DNA from: Solitalea longa
GTDB taxonomy: Bacteria; Bacteroidota; Bacteroidia; Sphingobacteriales; Sphingobacteriaceae
Assembly: GCF_002920915.1 (NCBI RefSeq)
Contig: NZ_PQVF01000005.1
Span: forward strand, 124,001 to 188,000
Length of the DNA stretch: 64,000 bases
Direction: 5' to 3'
Under the pieces are notes generated by a model, which was given only the letters and a program-made list of their open reading frames with translations, did no database searches and had not been told where the DNA came from. Made by a program: the position numbers and the translations under genes. This document shows positions 1 through 9,049 of this stretch, piece by piece. Each line of letters begins with the position of its first letter. Position 1 is the first letter of the stretch.

Positions 1-1926
1 AGCCATGCACCTATCAGAAAGCAGGTGCTACGTAAAGAAGAAAAGAAACTCAGCCTGCGTAATGCGCTGCGTTACTTTCCGGAGCAGTGGCACCAAGAGT
101 TAGCTGCAGAGTTTTTGGAAGAGCTGGAAAAATATGGCCGGATTTATATGCATCGCTTCCGCCCTGATTATGCAATGTACGCTCGCCCAATTCATGAATA
201 CCCCCACAAGAGTATTCATGCCGCGGCAATCATGCTGATGATCCAGAATAACCTGGATCCTGCAGTTGCACAGCATCCACACGAACTGATCACTTATGGC
301 GGAAATGGCGCCGTTTTCCAAAACTGGGCGCAATACCTGCTCACCATGCAATACCTTGCTATAATGACCGATGAGCAGACCCTTAATATCTACAGCGGGC
401 ATCCACAGGGATTGTTTCCTTCAGGTGCAACTGCTCCGCGCGTAGTAGTAACCAATGGAATGATGATTCCGAATTACTCAACACCTGATGATTGGGAGAA
501 ATTTAACGCCCTCGGTGTTACCCAATACGGACAAATGACCGCTGGTTCATACATGTACATAGGTCCTCAGGGAATTGTGCACGGTACAACCATTACTGTA
601 ATGAACGCTTTCAGAAAGCAACTGAAAACAGGTGAAAGTTCAAAAGGAAAGATTTTCTTGACAGCCGGTTTAGGAGGCATGAGTGGAGCTCAGCCTAAAG
701 CCGGTAATATTGCAGGCTGCATAACTATTTGTGCCGAAGTTAATCCGGCCGCTGCCAGAAAAAGGCATGCGCAGGGCTGGGTAGATGAATTAATAGAAGA
801 TTTAAGTTTATTGGTGGAACGCGTAAAAGATGCAAAAGAAAAGCAGGAAGTAGTTTCACTGGCCTACCTTGGTAATGTGGTGGATGTGTGGGAACGTTTT
901 GACAAGGAAGGAATCTTTATTGAAATCGGGTCGGACCAAACCTCACTTCATAATCCATGGTCTGGAGGTTATTATCCGGTCGGACTTAGTTTTGAAGAGT
1001 CTAATCAACTGATAGCAATCAATCCTGAGTTATTCAAACAAAAAGTTCAGGAGTCATTAAGACGTCATGCCGCGGCTGTAAATCGTCATTGTGCAAAAGG
1101 ATCTTATTTCTTTGACTACGGGAATGCCTTCTTGCTCGAATGTAGCCGAGCAGGGGCCGATGTAATGGCTGAAAACGGCATCGACTTTAAATATCCTTCT
1201 TATGTTCAGGATATTCTCGGGCCTATGTGCTTTGATTATGGTTTTGGGCCATTCCGTTGGGTTTGTACTTCCGCTAATCCTAAAGATCTGCAAATAACTG
1301 ATCGTATCGCCAAAGAAGTTTTAGCTGAAATCAAAACAACAGCACCTGCTGAAATACAGCAACAAATGCAGGATAACATCATTTGGATTGAAAACGCGGA
1401 AGAGAACAAGCTGGTGGTGGGTTCGCAGGCTCGTATTCTTTATGCTGATGCAGAAGGTCGTGCTAAAATTGCTTTGAAATTCAATGAGGCTATAAAATCG
1501 GGTGAATTATCAGCACCAGTGGTGCTAGGCAGGGATCATCATGATGTAAGTGGAACAGATTCTCCATTCAGAGAAACCAGCAACATTTATGATGGCAGCC
1601 GATTTACCGCCGATATGGCTATACAAAATGTGATCGGCGACAGTTTCAGAGGCGCTACCTGGGTGTCAATCCATAACGGCGGAGGCGTTGGATGGGGTGA
1701 AGTAATTAACGGAGGCTTCGGAATGTTACTCGATGGAACCGAAGCTGCTGCCCAAAAGCTGCAAAACATGTTGTTTTATGATGTGAACAATGGTATAGCG
1801 CGCCGAAGCTGGGCTCGCAATAAAGAAGCTCGTTTTGCCATTGAACGAGAAATGGACAGAACGCCTTCATTAAAAATTACCCTGCCAAACCTGGTGGATG
1901 ATGAAACGTTGAACAATTTATTTTAA
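1..1926 (+). CDS. hutU: Urocanate hydratase (urocanase), 5' end cut by window edge
   Basis: Converts urocanate to 4-imidazolone-5-propanoate in cytosolic histidine degradation, with tightly bound NAD+. The reading frame is open from base 1, so the GTG at 25 is an internal codon and the true start lies off the left edge, probably a few tens of codons away. Family motifs visible include the glycine-rich stretch YGGNGAVFQNWAQY followed by YSGHPQGLFPS, the nucleotide-binding-like TAGLGGMSGAQPKA, and the FGPFRWVCTS region that matches the cysteine-containing urocanase signature area. The sequence resembles the long urocanases of Bacteroidota rather than the roughly 555-residue proteobacterial type. 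No other hut gene is in the window. A hairpin with a short T-run follows the stop. Identification is secure. Confidence 0.96.
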   Translation, partial: SHAPIRKQVLRKEEKKLSLRNALRYFPEQWHQELAAEFLEELEKYGRIYMHRFRPDYAMYARPIHEYPHKSIHAAAIMLMIQNNLDPAVAQHPHELITYGGNGAVFQNWAQYLLTMQYLAIMTDEQTLNIYSGHPQGLFPSGATAPRVVVTNGMMIPNYSTPDDWEKFNALGVTQYGQMTAGSYMYIGPQGIVHGTTITVMNAFRKQLKTGESSKGKIFLTAGLGGMSGAQPKAGNIAGCITICAEVNPAAARKRHAQGWVDELIEDLSLLVERVKDAKEKQEVVSLAYLGNVVDVWERFDKEGIFIEIGSDQTSLHNPWSGGYYPVGLSFEESNQLIAINPELFKQKVQESLRRHAAAVNRHCAKGSYFFDYGNAFLLECSRAGADVMAENGIDFKYPSYVQDILGPMCFDYGFGPFRWVCTSANPKDLQITDRIAKEVLAEIKTTAPAEIQQQMQDNIIWIENAEENKLVVGSQARILYADAEGRAKIALKFNEAIKSGELSAPVVLGRDHHDVSGTDSPFRETSNIYDGSRFTADMAIQNVIGDSFRGATWVSIHNGGGVGWGEVINGGFGMLLDGTEAAAQKLQNMLFYDVNNGIARRSWARNKEARFAIEREMDRTPSLKITLPNLVDDETLNNLF

Positions 1927-1949
1927 GTTAATTACTCTGTGCTTCCGTG

Positions 1950-1982
1950 AAACGCTGTGATTTATTTATTGCAGCGTTTTAT
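1950..1982 (+). terminator. Intrinsic terminator after hutU
   Basis: AAACGCTG pairs with CAGCGTTT across a 14-nt loop, followed by a short T-rich run. It sits 24 nt after the hutU stop. Confidence 0.6.
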
Positions 1983-2040
1983 AGTGCACATAAGCCCATT
2001 TATCTTTTCCATTAATAAAGACTTTGTTACTTGTTGTGGC

Positions 2041-2071
2041 TTGTTTTAGGTTGATGCCTGAGGTATATTTG
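2041..2071 (+). promoter_or_regulatory. Bacteroidota-type promoter for the small Cys/His protein
   Basis: TATATTTG at 2064-2071 fits TAnnTTTG, and TTG at 2041-2043 lies 20 nt upstream, a usual spacing for the -33 element. The expected transcription start is within a few bases of the GTG start codon at 2076, so the message would be leaderless or nearly so. Confidence 0.5.
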
Positions 2072-2075
2072 AGCC

Positions 2076-2408
2076 GTGATTCACAGTGCAAAAAAACGAA
2101 CTTTAAAAAAACTGTTATCAGGTTGGCTATTAGCTATTTTCCTAATAACTTTGGTTCCATTTGCCGCCTTCCACAATCATAGCAGTAAAGAATCGGCTGA
2201 GTCTACGCAACACGTAATTAAAATAAAAGACAACTCGGGCCAATGTTTGATCTGCAGTTACCATTTTGTTAAAGACTTCCTAACCGAAAGCACTTCTCCC
2301 ATCCCATTCAATATCTTTAGTTACAAAATTTACCATTCTGAAAACTTACAGCCTCAACTCTTTAACATTGCTTTAAAACAGCTAAGAGGCCCTCCTTCCC
2401 TTAGTTAA
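2076..2408 (+). CDS. Small membrane-anchored or secreted Cys/His protein (DUF2946-like architecture)
   Basis: A 110-residue protein of unproven function. Residues about 12-32 form one hydrophobic segment (signal anchor or signal peptide). It is followed by an HNHS motif near residue 33, a CLIC (CxxC) pair near residue 57, and a C-terminal LRGPPS. This layout of one membrane segment, histidines, CxxC and a terminal R-x-P-P recalls the DUF2946 family, which is often found beside metal-related loci; that link is from memory and is not a confident homology. It starts with GTG almost on top of its promoter, and I see no better downstream start. It is followed after 155 nt by a TonB-dependent receptor on the same strand, so the two are probably functionally linked, perhaps in metal-ion sensing or uptake (inference). 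Confidence 0.6.
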   Translation: MIHSAKKRTLKKLLSGWLLAIFLITLVPFAAFHNHSSKESAESTQHVIKIKDNSGQCLICSYHFVKDFLTESTSPIPFNIFSYKIYHSENLQPQLFNIALKQLRGPPSLS

Positions 2409-2563
2409 ATCTTCTTTAAGGCACACAAAAACACTGTGGTTGCTTTCGTTTAACCCAGGCCTGCTTGCAGCAAATACCCAAGGGTTTACCCATACTTATT
2501 AATCAAAATTATTTCTCGCAGAAGAACAACCATTCGTGTTGGGTCTTCGACAATATATTTTTT

Positions 2564-4858
2564 ATGCTTCGCAGTTATCTATTGATTTTATTACTGGCCG
2601 GCTTAATGGCGAACACCACATCAGCTTATGCCAATTCTATAACCAGCGTTAGCGGTCGGGTTACAGATAAACAAACCGGTGAACCTTTACAAGGTGCTAT
2701 TGTAAGTATTTCGAACTTAAAACTAGGATCTACTACTAATAGTGAGGGAGAATATACGTTGATCAACGTGCCAAAGGCGAAACTATTAATAGCAGTAAGC
2801 CGGTTGGGCTATAAAACCATATCCCAATTGGTTGATTTCAGCAAAACTTCAAAAGCCGATTTTCAGCTGGAGATTTCAGTAATTGAAGCCGATGAAGTGG
2901 TAGTGACAGGGTCGCCCATTTTGGGAAAGAATTCTAAGAACAGTACCACAATCGAAACCATTTCAAAGAGTGAATTGACGCAATCAGGTGCTACCAATAT
3001 TATTGATGCACTTAAAACCGTTCCGGGAGTTTCACAAATAACAACTGGAGGTGCTATTTCAAAACCGGTAATCCGAGGATTAGGCTACAACCGTATTGTA
3101 ACGCTTAGCAATGACGTAAAGCAGGAAGGCCAACAATGGGGAGATGAACACGGGATTGAGATCGATCAATATTCGGCATCAAAGGTTGAAGTGCTTAGAG
3201 GCCCTGCCAGTTTATTTTACGGCTCTGATGCCTTGGGCGGAGTGATCAATATTATTGATCCGGTTGTTTCGGCTCCGGGAGAGCATAACGGCCAACTGAC
3301 TTCAAACTATTCAACCAACAATGGCTTAACGGCCAGCAATCTCCAATTTCAGGGCAATACGGATGGCTTTGTGTATCGGCTAAATGGAACTTATAAAAAC
3401 GCCATGTCCTTTAAAACACCTACTGAACGAGTTTATAACAGTGCTTTTAATGAAAGCGACCTTTCGGCGATGTTAGGTTTTAACAAATCGTGGGGCTTTG
3501 CCCATTTAACTTATACGCTGTTTAACACCAAAATTGGCTTAACAGAAGGGGAACGGAACGAAAATGGGAGTTTTGTTGATATTGATGGAAATCCGGTTAG
3601 CGAAAGTGATTTGAAAAGTCGTTCGATGTTTCTGCCTTTTCAGCATGTAACACACCAAAAATTAACGTTCAACTCCAATGTTACGCTAGGCTCCGGTTTC
3701 TTAAAAACCACCATTGGCTTTCAAAATAACCAGCGCAGGGAACTGGAGGAAACGGCTACTGATCCTGCCACTTATTTCTATTTAAACACCTATTCATTAG
3801 ATACTAAATATTATTTCGAAGAGTATGATGGCTGGGCGCCGGTATTAGGTCTTTCGGGTACAGTTCAAAACAATAGCAATAAAGGAGAAGAGGCCCTTAT
3901 TCCTGCTTACGATATGTTTACCGGAGGAGCCTTTGCTTATGTTAAAAAAGCTTGGGATAAAGTTACTTTGGATGCCGGTTTACGATTTGATGCGCGTAAA
4001 ATTAATGGAAAACAAGAGTATCAGTTCAACTCTTTTAACAGCAGCTTTTCAAACCTGTCGGGTTCGATTGGACTAACCTGGCAATTAACAGAAAAACTTG
4101 GATTTAAGGCCAATGTTGGCCGTGGTTTTCGAGCGCCCAACATCGCCGAATTGAGTGCCGATGGGATTCACGAAGGTACTTTCCGTTACGAAAAAGGAGA
4201 GCCCAATTTGAAACAGGAAACCAGTTTACAATTTGACGCGGCTCTTAATTGGGAGGACAAATACCTTAGTGTGGAGTTAAACGGCTATTATAATTTCATT
4301 AACGATTATATTTATTACCAAAACATTAACAATGAACAAATAGATATTGACGGTCAGTTATTCCCGGTATATCATTATATCCAGGGAAACTCCTCACTTC
4401 GTGGTTTTGAATTCAGATTCGATATCCACCCTGTTGATCAGCTCCATTTCGAAAATTCCTTTGCTTATACCAGGGGTACAAATAATAATACAAACACCAA
4501 TCTTCCGTTTATCCCTCAAGCCAAATTGATCAATAGCATTCGTTATAATTTCAACGGAAAGAAAAATGCAAAAGTTTCCAATGTGTTTATTTCATTAGGG
4601 CTGGAAACTAGTTTTAAACAAGACAAAGTTGATCCTTTTGAAACCACATCAAATGGTTATTCCGTTTTAAACGCCACAACAGGAACCACTATTCGTTCTG
4701 CTTCGGGTAAAGAACTCTTTTCGATGTACCTCGCCGGCGTTAATCTTGGTAATACCAATTACATTGACCATTTAAGTCGCTTTAAAGAAATTGGAATCTT
4801 AGGAATGGGGAGAAATATTACTCTCGGATTTTCCATTCCATTTTCTAACCAAAAATAA
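2564..4858 (+). CDS. TonB-dependent outer-membrane receptor
   Basis: A 764-residue outer-membrane transporter that should use TonB energy to import a scarce ligand. The ATG at 2564 is chosen because a clean signal peptide starts there (MLRSYLLILLLAGL...AYAN); the frame is open further upstream but that extension is polar. After the signal come a CarboxypepD_reg-like domain (about residues 30-105), a plug domain (about 115-225) with VIRGLGYNRIV and VEVLRGPASLFYGSDALGGVINII, and a beta-barrel to the end. The plug motif EGQQWGDEHGIEID resembles receptors related to metal uptake (ZnuD-like group) more than SusC-type sugar receptors; ligand assignment is inference. No SusD partner is present. The upstream small Cys/His protein supports a metal role. 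A terminator follows. Confidence 0.88.
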   Translation: MLRSYLLILLLAGLMANTTSAYANSITSVSGRVTDKQTGEPLQGAIVSISNLKLGSTTNSEGEYTLINVPKAKLLIAVSRLGYKTISQLVDFSKTSKADFQLEISVIEADEVVVTGSPILGKNSKNSTTIETISKSELTQSGATNIIDALKTVPGVSQITTGGAISKPVIRGLGYNRIVTLSNDVKQEGQQWGDEHGIEIDQYSASKVEVLRGPASLFYGSDALGGVINIIDPVVSAPGEHNGQLTSNYSTNNGLTASNLQFQGNTDGFVYRLNGTYKNAMSFKTPTERVYNSAFNESDLSAMLGFNKSWGFAHLTYTLFNTKIGLTEGERNENGSFVDIDGNPVSESDLKSRSMFLPFQHVTHQKLTFNSNVTLGSGFLKTTIGFQNNQRRELEETATDPATYFYLNTYSLDTKYYFEEYDGWAPVLGLSGTVQNNSNKGEEALIPAYDMFTGGAFAYVKKAWDKVTLDAGLRFDARKINGKQEYQFNSFNSSFSNLSGSIGLTWQLTEKLGFKANVGRGFRAPNIAELSADGIHEGTFRYEKGEPNLKQETSLQFDAALNWEDKYLSVELNGYYNFINDYIYYQNINNEQIDIDGQLFPVYHYIQGNSSLRGFEFRFDIHPVDQLHFENSFAYTRGTNNNTNTNLPFIPQAKLINSIRYNFNGKKNAKVSNVFISLGLETSFKQDKVDPFETTSNGYSVLNATTGTTIRSASGKELFSMYLAGVNLGNTNYIDHLSRFKEIGILGMGRNITLGFSIPFSNQK

Positions 4859-4876
4859 ACGGACTACTTAATCGAA

Positions 4877-4913
4877 AGGGGGGATTCTCTATAGAAAATC
4901 CCGCCTTTTTTAT
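4877..4913 (+). terminator. Intrinsic terminator after the TonB receptor
   Basis: GGGATT at 4881-4886 pairs with AATCCC at 4897-4902, followed by a run of six T within GCCTTTTTTAT. Confidence 0.65.
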
Positions 4914-5131
4914 TCTATCTCGAATTAATCTATTTGCATAGAATATGCCTATTAGTTTAGTTAGACTTCTCTTTTTCACACAATACTCCCTACGTTTAAA
5001 TCAATACTTAATTATCCATTAAAAATATTACATATAAAGCTAGGCTCGAAGGGCATTTTTTAGTATATTTAATTTACGACTCTCGACACAAACCAATTTA
5101 TCTATTTGTCGAAAAATTTAATCCCTAAAAA

Positions 5132-6388
5132 ATGATTTGTTGCTATAACATATCATTTATCCATCAGGCACTTTTCAGAAGATTTCTGCTAAGCATACTA
5201 TTATTGTTTTTCAGTTTTAGTTCGTTTGCCCAATATCAATTTCTGCTTCCCAATAAAAAGGAACAGGTTAGTATTCCTTTTGAGTTTCAGCGTAACCTTA
5301 TTATCCTGCCGGTTTATATTAATGGACATGGGCCGTACAACTTTATTTTAGATAGTGGCGTAAGTATAATGCTTATCACTAATCCTGAAATACAAGATTC
5401 TCTTAATTTGAATACCGGAAGGGAAGTTATCATCAAAGGCTTGGGAGAAGGAGCCGATCTGCGGGCGACAATAGTTACCGGTATGCGTATGACCATAGGT
5501 AAGGCCGAATGCTCGAACATGGCAGGTGCTGTTATTCCAAAAGATGTGCTCGATCTCTCGTCATATGTAGGAATGCCTGTAGCCGGCATTATTGGCTATG
5601 ATTTCTTTAATAGCTTTGTGGTTAAGATCAATTATGTTAACCAGGTAATTACCATTTTTACCGCTAATCAGTTTAAGCCTTCTAAGAAATGTAAACCCGT
5701 ACCTCTTTTAATAGAAAATCAACGTGCCTATGTTTTTGCTGATGTTAAAATTACAGATACAAAAACCATAAAAACAAAACTGATCATTGATACAGGAGCC
5801 GGACACCCGGTTTCGCTCGAACCTTCCACCAATCCAGATATTAAAGTGCCTGACTCTACATTAAATGCATTTTTAGGTCGCGGTTTAAGTGGCCCTATTG
5901 ATGGTTTTATTGGCCGTATTAAACACCTGGCATTCAGCGATATTGAAGTAAACAATATCATTACCTCATTTCCTAATCATGATGATGTGACTGACAAAGT
6001 GGTAAGTAACAGGAATGGAAACATTGGCAATGACCTGCTAAAACGATTCACTGTTATCTTCGATTATCAAAAATCAAGGATGTTCCTTAAACCAAACTCT
6101 TATTTCAATTTGCCTTTTGAACATGATATGAGCGGATTGGAACTTGTTTCAGATAACACAACCCGCCGGTATTTTATTTCGTTAGTACAGCCTGGTTCCC
6201 CAGCTGATGTAGCCGGATTGCAAAAAGACGATGAGATTATATCGATCAACCTGAAACCTGTCTCTGAAATGCCTGTTTCTGAAATAGATAACCTGCTACG
6301 ATCAAAAGACAACCGTGGAATCCTTATTCAATTCCACCGTAAAAATAGCACCAATTATGTTGTGCTTACCTTAAAACGCAGAGTTTAA
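5132..6388 (+). CDS. Secreted aspartyl protease with two DS/TG lobes and a C-terminal PDZ domain
   Basis: A 418-residue exported protein. A hydrophobic signal segment covers about residues 15-33, ending FAQ. Two retropepsin/pepsin-like lobes follow: the first has FILDSG with D74-S75-G76, the second has IIDTGAG with D220-T221-G222. Each lobe also has a later hydrophobic-Gly element (IIGYDFF; IGNDLL). Residues about 334-418 form a PDZ domain with the ligand-loop region GSPADVAGLQKDDEI. Both catalytic aspartates are kept, so a single chain could fold as one active pepsin-like protease in the periplasm. Such aspartyl protease-PDZ proteins are known in Bacteroidota but their substrates are not. 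It appears monocistronic, with no obvious terminator after it. Confidence 0.82.
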   Translation: MICCYNISFIHQALFRRFLLSILLLFFSFSSFAQYQFLLPNKKEQVSIPFEFQRNLIILPVYINGHGPYNFILDSGVSIMLITNPEIQDSLNLNTGREVIIKGLGEGADLRATIVTGMRMTIGKAECSNMAGAVIPKDVLDLSSYVGMPVAGIIGYDFFNSFVVKINYVNQVITIFTANQFKPSKKCKPVPLLIENQRAYVFADVKITDTKTIKTKLIIDTGAGHPVSLEPSTNPDIKVPDSTLNAFLGRGLSGPIDGFIGRIKHLAFSDIEVNNIITSFPNHDDVTDKVVSNRNGNIGNDLLKRFTVIFDYQKSRMFLKPNSYFNLPFEHDMSGLELVSDNTTRRYFISLVQPGSPADVAGLQKDDEIISINLKPVSEMPVSEIDNLLRSKDNRGILIQFHRKNSTNYVVLTLKRRV

Positions 6389-6430
6389 CACTTCTTACCC
6401 CTCTGTAAAATCTCTGTTGTGCTTCCCTTT

Positions 6431-6464
6431 TTTGGCCATCTTATAAGTTGAAGATGTAGCTTTG
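6431..6464 (+). promoter_or_regulatory. Bacteroidota-type promoter for the zinc metalloprotease
   Basis: TTTG at 6431-6434 and TAGCTTTG at 6457-6464 with a 22-nt spacer. The expected leader is about 20 nt, ending in an A-rich stretch before the ATG at 6492. Confidence 0.6.
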
Positions 6465-6491
6465 CTTTAACCTTACTAAAAGAAAGAGTAC

Positions 6492-8981
6492 ATGATTAAT
6501 TTTTCAGCAAAGCGAAAGCTATTAGGAACAATTATGCTTGCTTCCGGCATTGCATTCTCTGCAATGGCTCAGCAAAAAATTGAACCTTCAAAAACCCCCA
6601 ACGGCCCTGGGCCATCAATGATGCAGCCTCAGCAGGCAAAACAAGGCATGCGTCCTTATTCAGAAGTGATAACCGCGAAAGCTGTTTCTGACAAGGGCCT
6701 TTTTACTGTTCATAAAGTGGATGACCGTTATTTTTACGAGATCCCGGATTCATTAATGAACCGCGACCTGTTATTGGTTACGCGTACTTCAAAAACTGCT
6801 AACGGCCTTGGCTATGGTGGTGAAGAGCTCAACTCAAAGGTTATTCGCTTTGAAAAATACGAAAGTAAAAAAGTGTTTTTGAGAGAAATCTCTTATGACA
6901 TTGTGGTAGATAAAAGCTCGGAAATGTATCAATCGGTACAAAACTCAAACGTTCAACCTATTATTGCCAGCCTTGATATTAAATCTTTAAGTAAAGATAC
7001 AACAGGAGTTGTGGTTGACGTGACTGATCTGTTTTCTAAAGACAATCCTTCATTTACATTTCCTGAAGACCTGCGTAAAAAATATCGCATTGCTGGAGTA
7101 GATGACAGCCGCTCATACCTTAGCAGTGTAAAAAGTTATCCGTTAAACATCGAGGTTAAAAATGTTTTCACCTACCGGGTTAATGGAGCTACTCCCGATG
7201 CAAACGGTTCAATTGCTACTGTTGAAATCAATAACTCCATGTTGCTGTTGCCTAAAGAGCCGATGATGCCACGTTATTTTGATAATCGTGTGGGCTACTT
7301 TGCTCAAACACAAGTTGATTTCAGCGCTGAAGAGCAGCAGGCCGGAAAAACCACCTTTATTCGTCGCTGGAGACTGGAGCCTAAAGATTTAGAAGCCTAC
7401 AAGCGTGGTGAATTGGTAGAACCTAAAAAGCAGATTGTTTATTACATTGACCCTGCCACTCCGGTAAAATGGCGTCCTTACCTTATTGCAGGTGTAAACG
7501 ACTGGAATAAAGCTTTTGAACAAGCTGGCTTTAAAAATGCAATTGTTTGTAAAGAAGCTCCATCACCCGCTGAAGATCCCGAATTCAGCACGGAAGATGC
7601 GCGCTACTCTGTAATCAGATACTTTGCTTCAGAAATACCTAATGCATATGGACCGCATATTGCCGACCCTCGCTCGGGTGAAATAATTGAAAGTCACATT
7701 GGTTGGTACCACAACGTGATGAAACTAGTGCGTAACTGGTTTTTTATTCAAACTGCGGCAGTAAACCCAGATGCACGGACCCTCAAATTTAAAGATGAGG
7801 TAATGGGACAATTAATTCGTTTCGTTTCATCACATGAAGTTGGTCATACACTGGGCCTTCGTCATAATTACGGTTCGAGCTTTGCCTACCCTGTTGATTC
7901 ATTGCGATCGGCATCCTTTACAAAGAAAATGGGTACAGCTCCTTCAATTATGGATTATGCACGATTCAACTACGTTGCTCAACCTGAAGACAAAGGTGTT
8001 AACCTCTACCCTGCAATCGGTATTTATGATAAATTCGCTATCGACTGGGGATATCGTGTAGTTCCGGGTGTTAAAACACCAAAAGAAGAGGAATCTACTT
8101 TAAACAAAATGATTGTTAAACATGCCGGTGACCCTTTGTATTTCTTTGGAACAGAGATGAATCCTGCTGATCCTCGTTCACAAAACGAAGACCTAGGTAA
8201 TGATGCCGTGAAAGCAAGTACCTACGGTGTTAAAAATCTTAAGCGCGTGCTTCCTAATCTGGCAACATGGACCTATGAAGAAGGTAAGGATTACAGCGAC
8301 TTAAAAACTATGTATACTGAATTAACCAATCAGTGGAATCGTTATATGGGCCATGTGGCTAAAAACATCGGCGGTGTATATGAAACTCCGAAATCATACG
8401 ATCAACCTGGCGATGTTTACACTCCGGTTTCAAAAGAAATGCAGAAAAAAGCTGTTGCGTTTTTAAATGAACAGGCATTAGCGACTCCAACTTGGTTAAT
8501 TGATCAAAATATTCTGCGCAAATTCGACCAATCAAGTGTTGTTGATCGCATCAGAGCATTTCAGAGCAGTATTTTAAATTCAATTTTTAATGTCGACAAA
8601 CTATCTCGTTTAATTGAGTTTGAAACCACCAGCCCTACTAATTCGTACACGGTTACCGAATTATTTAAAGACGTTAGAGGTGGTGTTTGGAATGAATTAG
8701 CTGCCGGCAAAAACATCGACACTTATCGTCGTAATTTACAGCGTGCGTATGTTGAGCGTTTAGCCAATTTATTAACGCCTCCACCAAATCAAGACAACCT
8801 GCCTCCGGCACAGCGTCGTCCTGATCAAACGCAAACAGACATTCGTCCATTGGCTAAAACCGAATTAAAAGTTCTGCAGGCACAAATTTCAGCAGCAACT
8901 CCAAAATATACTGGTATCAACAGGGCTCACCTTGAAGACCTTTCACAACGTATCAAAGATATTTTGAATCCAAAATCATAA
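6492..8981 (+). CDS. Exported zinc-dependent metalloprotease (DUF5118/DUF5117/DUF4953 type)
   Basis: An 829-residue protein with a signal peptide (MINFSAKRKLLGTIMLASGIAFSAMA, cleaved near AQQ). The N-terminal third matches the DUF5118-DUF5117 layout typical of large Bacteroidota zinc proteases, with the peptidase domain in the middle. The zinc site is H448-E-V-G-H452-T-L-G-L-R-H458, the extended metzincin HExxHxxGxxH form, followed by the Met-turn SIMDYARFNY about 40 residues later. The C-terminal region is helical and proline-rich near residue 760. It is expected in the periplasm or outer envelope. A good promoter precedes it and a strong terminator follows, so it is a single-gene unit. Substrate unknown. 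Confidence 0.88.
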   Translation: MINFSAKRKLLGTIMLASGIAFSAMAQQKIEPSKTPNGPGPSMMQPQQAKQGMRPYSEVITAKAVSDKGLFTVHKVDDRYFYEIPDSLMNRDLLLVTRTSKTANGLGYGGEELNSKVIRFEKYESKKVFLREISYDIVVDKSSEMYQSVQNSNVQPIIASLDIKSLSKDTTGVVVDVTDLFSKDNPSFTFPEDLRKKYRIAGVDDSRSYLSSVKSYPLNIEVKNVFTYRVNGATPDANGSIATVEINNSMLLLPKEPMMPRYFDNRVGYFAQTQVDFSAEEQQAGKTTFIRRWRLEPKDLEAYKRGELVEPKKQIVYYIDPATPVKWRPYLIAGVNDWNKAFEQAGFKNAIVCKEAPSPAEDPEFSTEDARYSVIRYFASEIPNAYGPHIADPRSGEIIESHIGWYHNVMKLVRNWFFIQTAAVNPDARTLKFKDEVMGQLIRFVSSHEVGHTLGLRHNYGSSFAYPVDSLRSASFTKKMGTAPSIMDYARFNYVAQPEDKGVNLYPAIGIYDKFAIDWGYRVVPGVKTPKEEESTLNKMIVKHAGDPLYFFGTEMNPADPRSQNEDLGNDAVKASTYGVKNLKRVLPNLATWTYEEGKDYSDLKTMYTELTNQWNRYMGHVAKNIGGVYETPKSYDQPGDVYTPVSKEMQKKAVAFLNEQALATPTWLIDQNILRKFDQSSVVDRIRAFQSSILNSIFNVDKLSRLIEFETTSPTNSYTVTELFKDVRGGVWNELAAGKNIDTYRRNLQRAYVERLANLLTPPPNQDNLPPAQRRPDQTQTDIRPLAKTELKVLQAQISAATPKYTGINRAHLEDLSQRIKDILNPKS

Positions 8982-8987
8982 AACTAG

Positions 8988-9023
8988 AAGAGCCGGAAGC
9001 ATTTACTTCCGGCTCTTTATTTT
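8988..9023. terminator. Bidirectional terminator between the metalloprotease and anmK
   Basis: AAGAGCCGGAAG at 8988-8999 pairs perfectly with CTTCCGGCTCTT at 9006-9017 across a 6-nt loop. A T-rich tail follows on the plus strand. The hairpin lies between two convergent genes and could serve both. Confidence 0.8.
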
Positions 9024-9049
9024 ATAGATTGAATGAATTAATGCATTTC

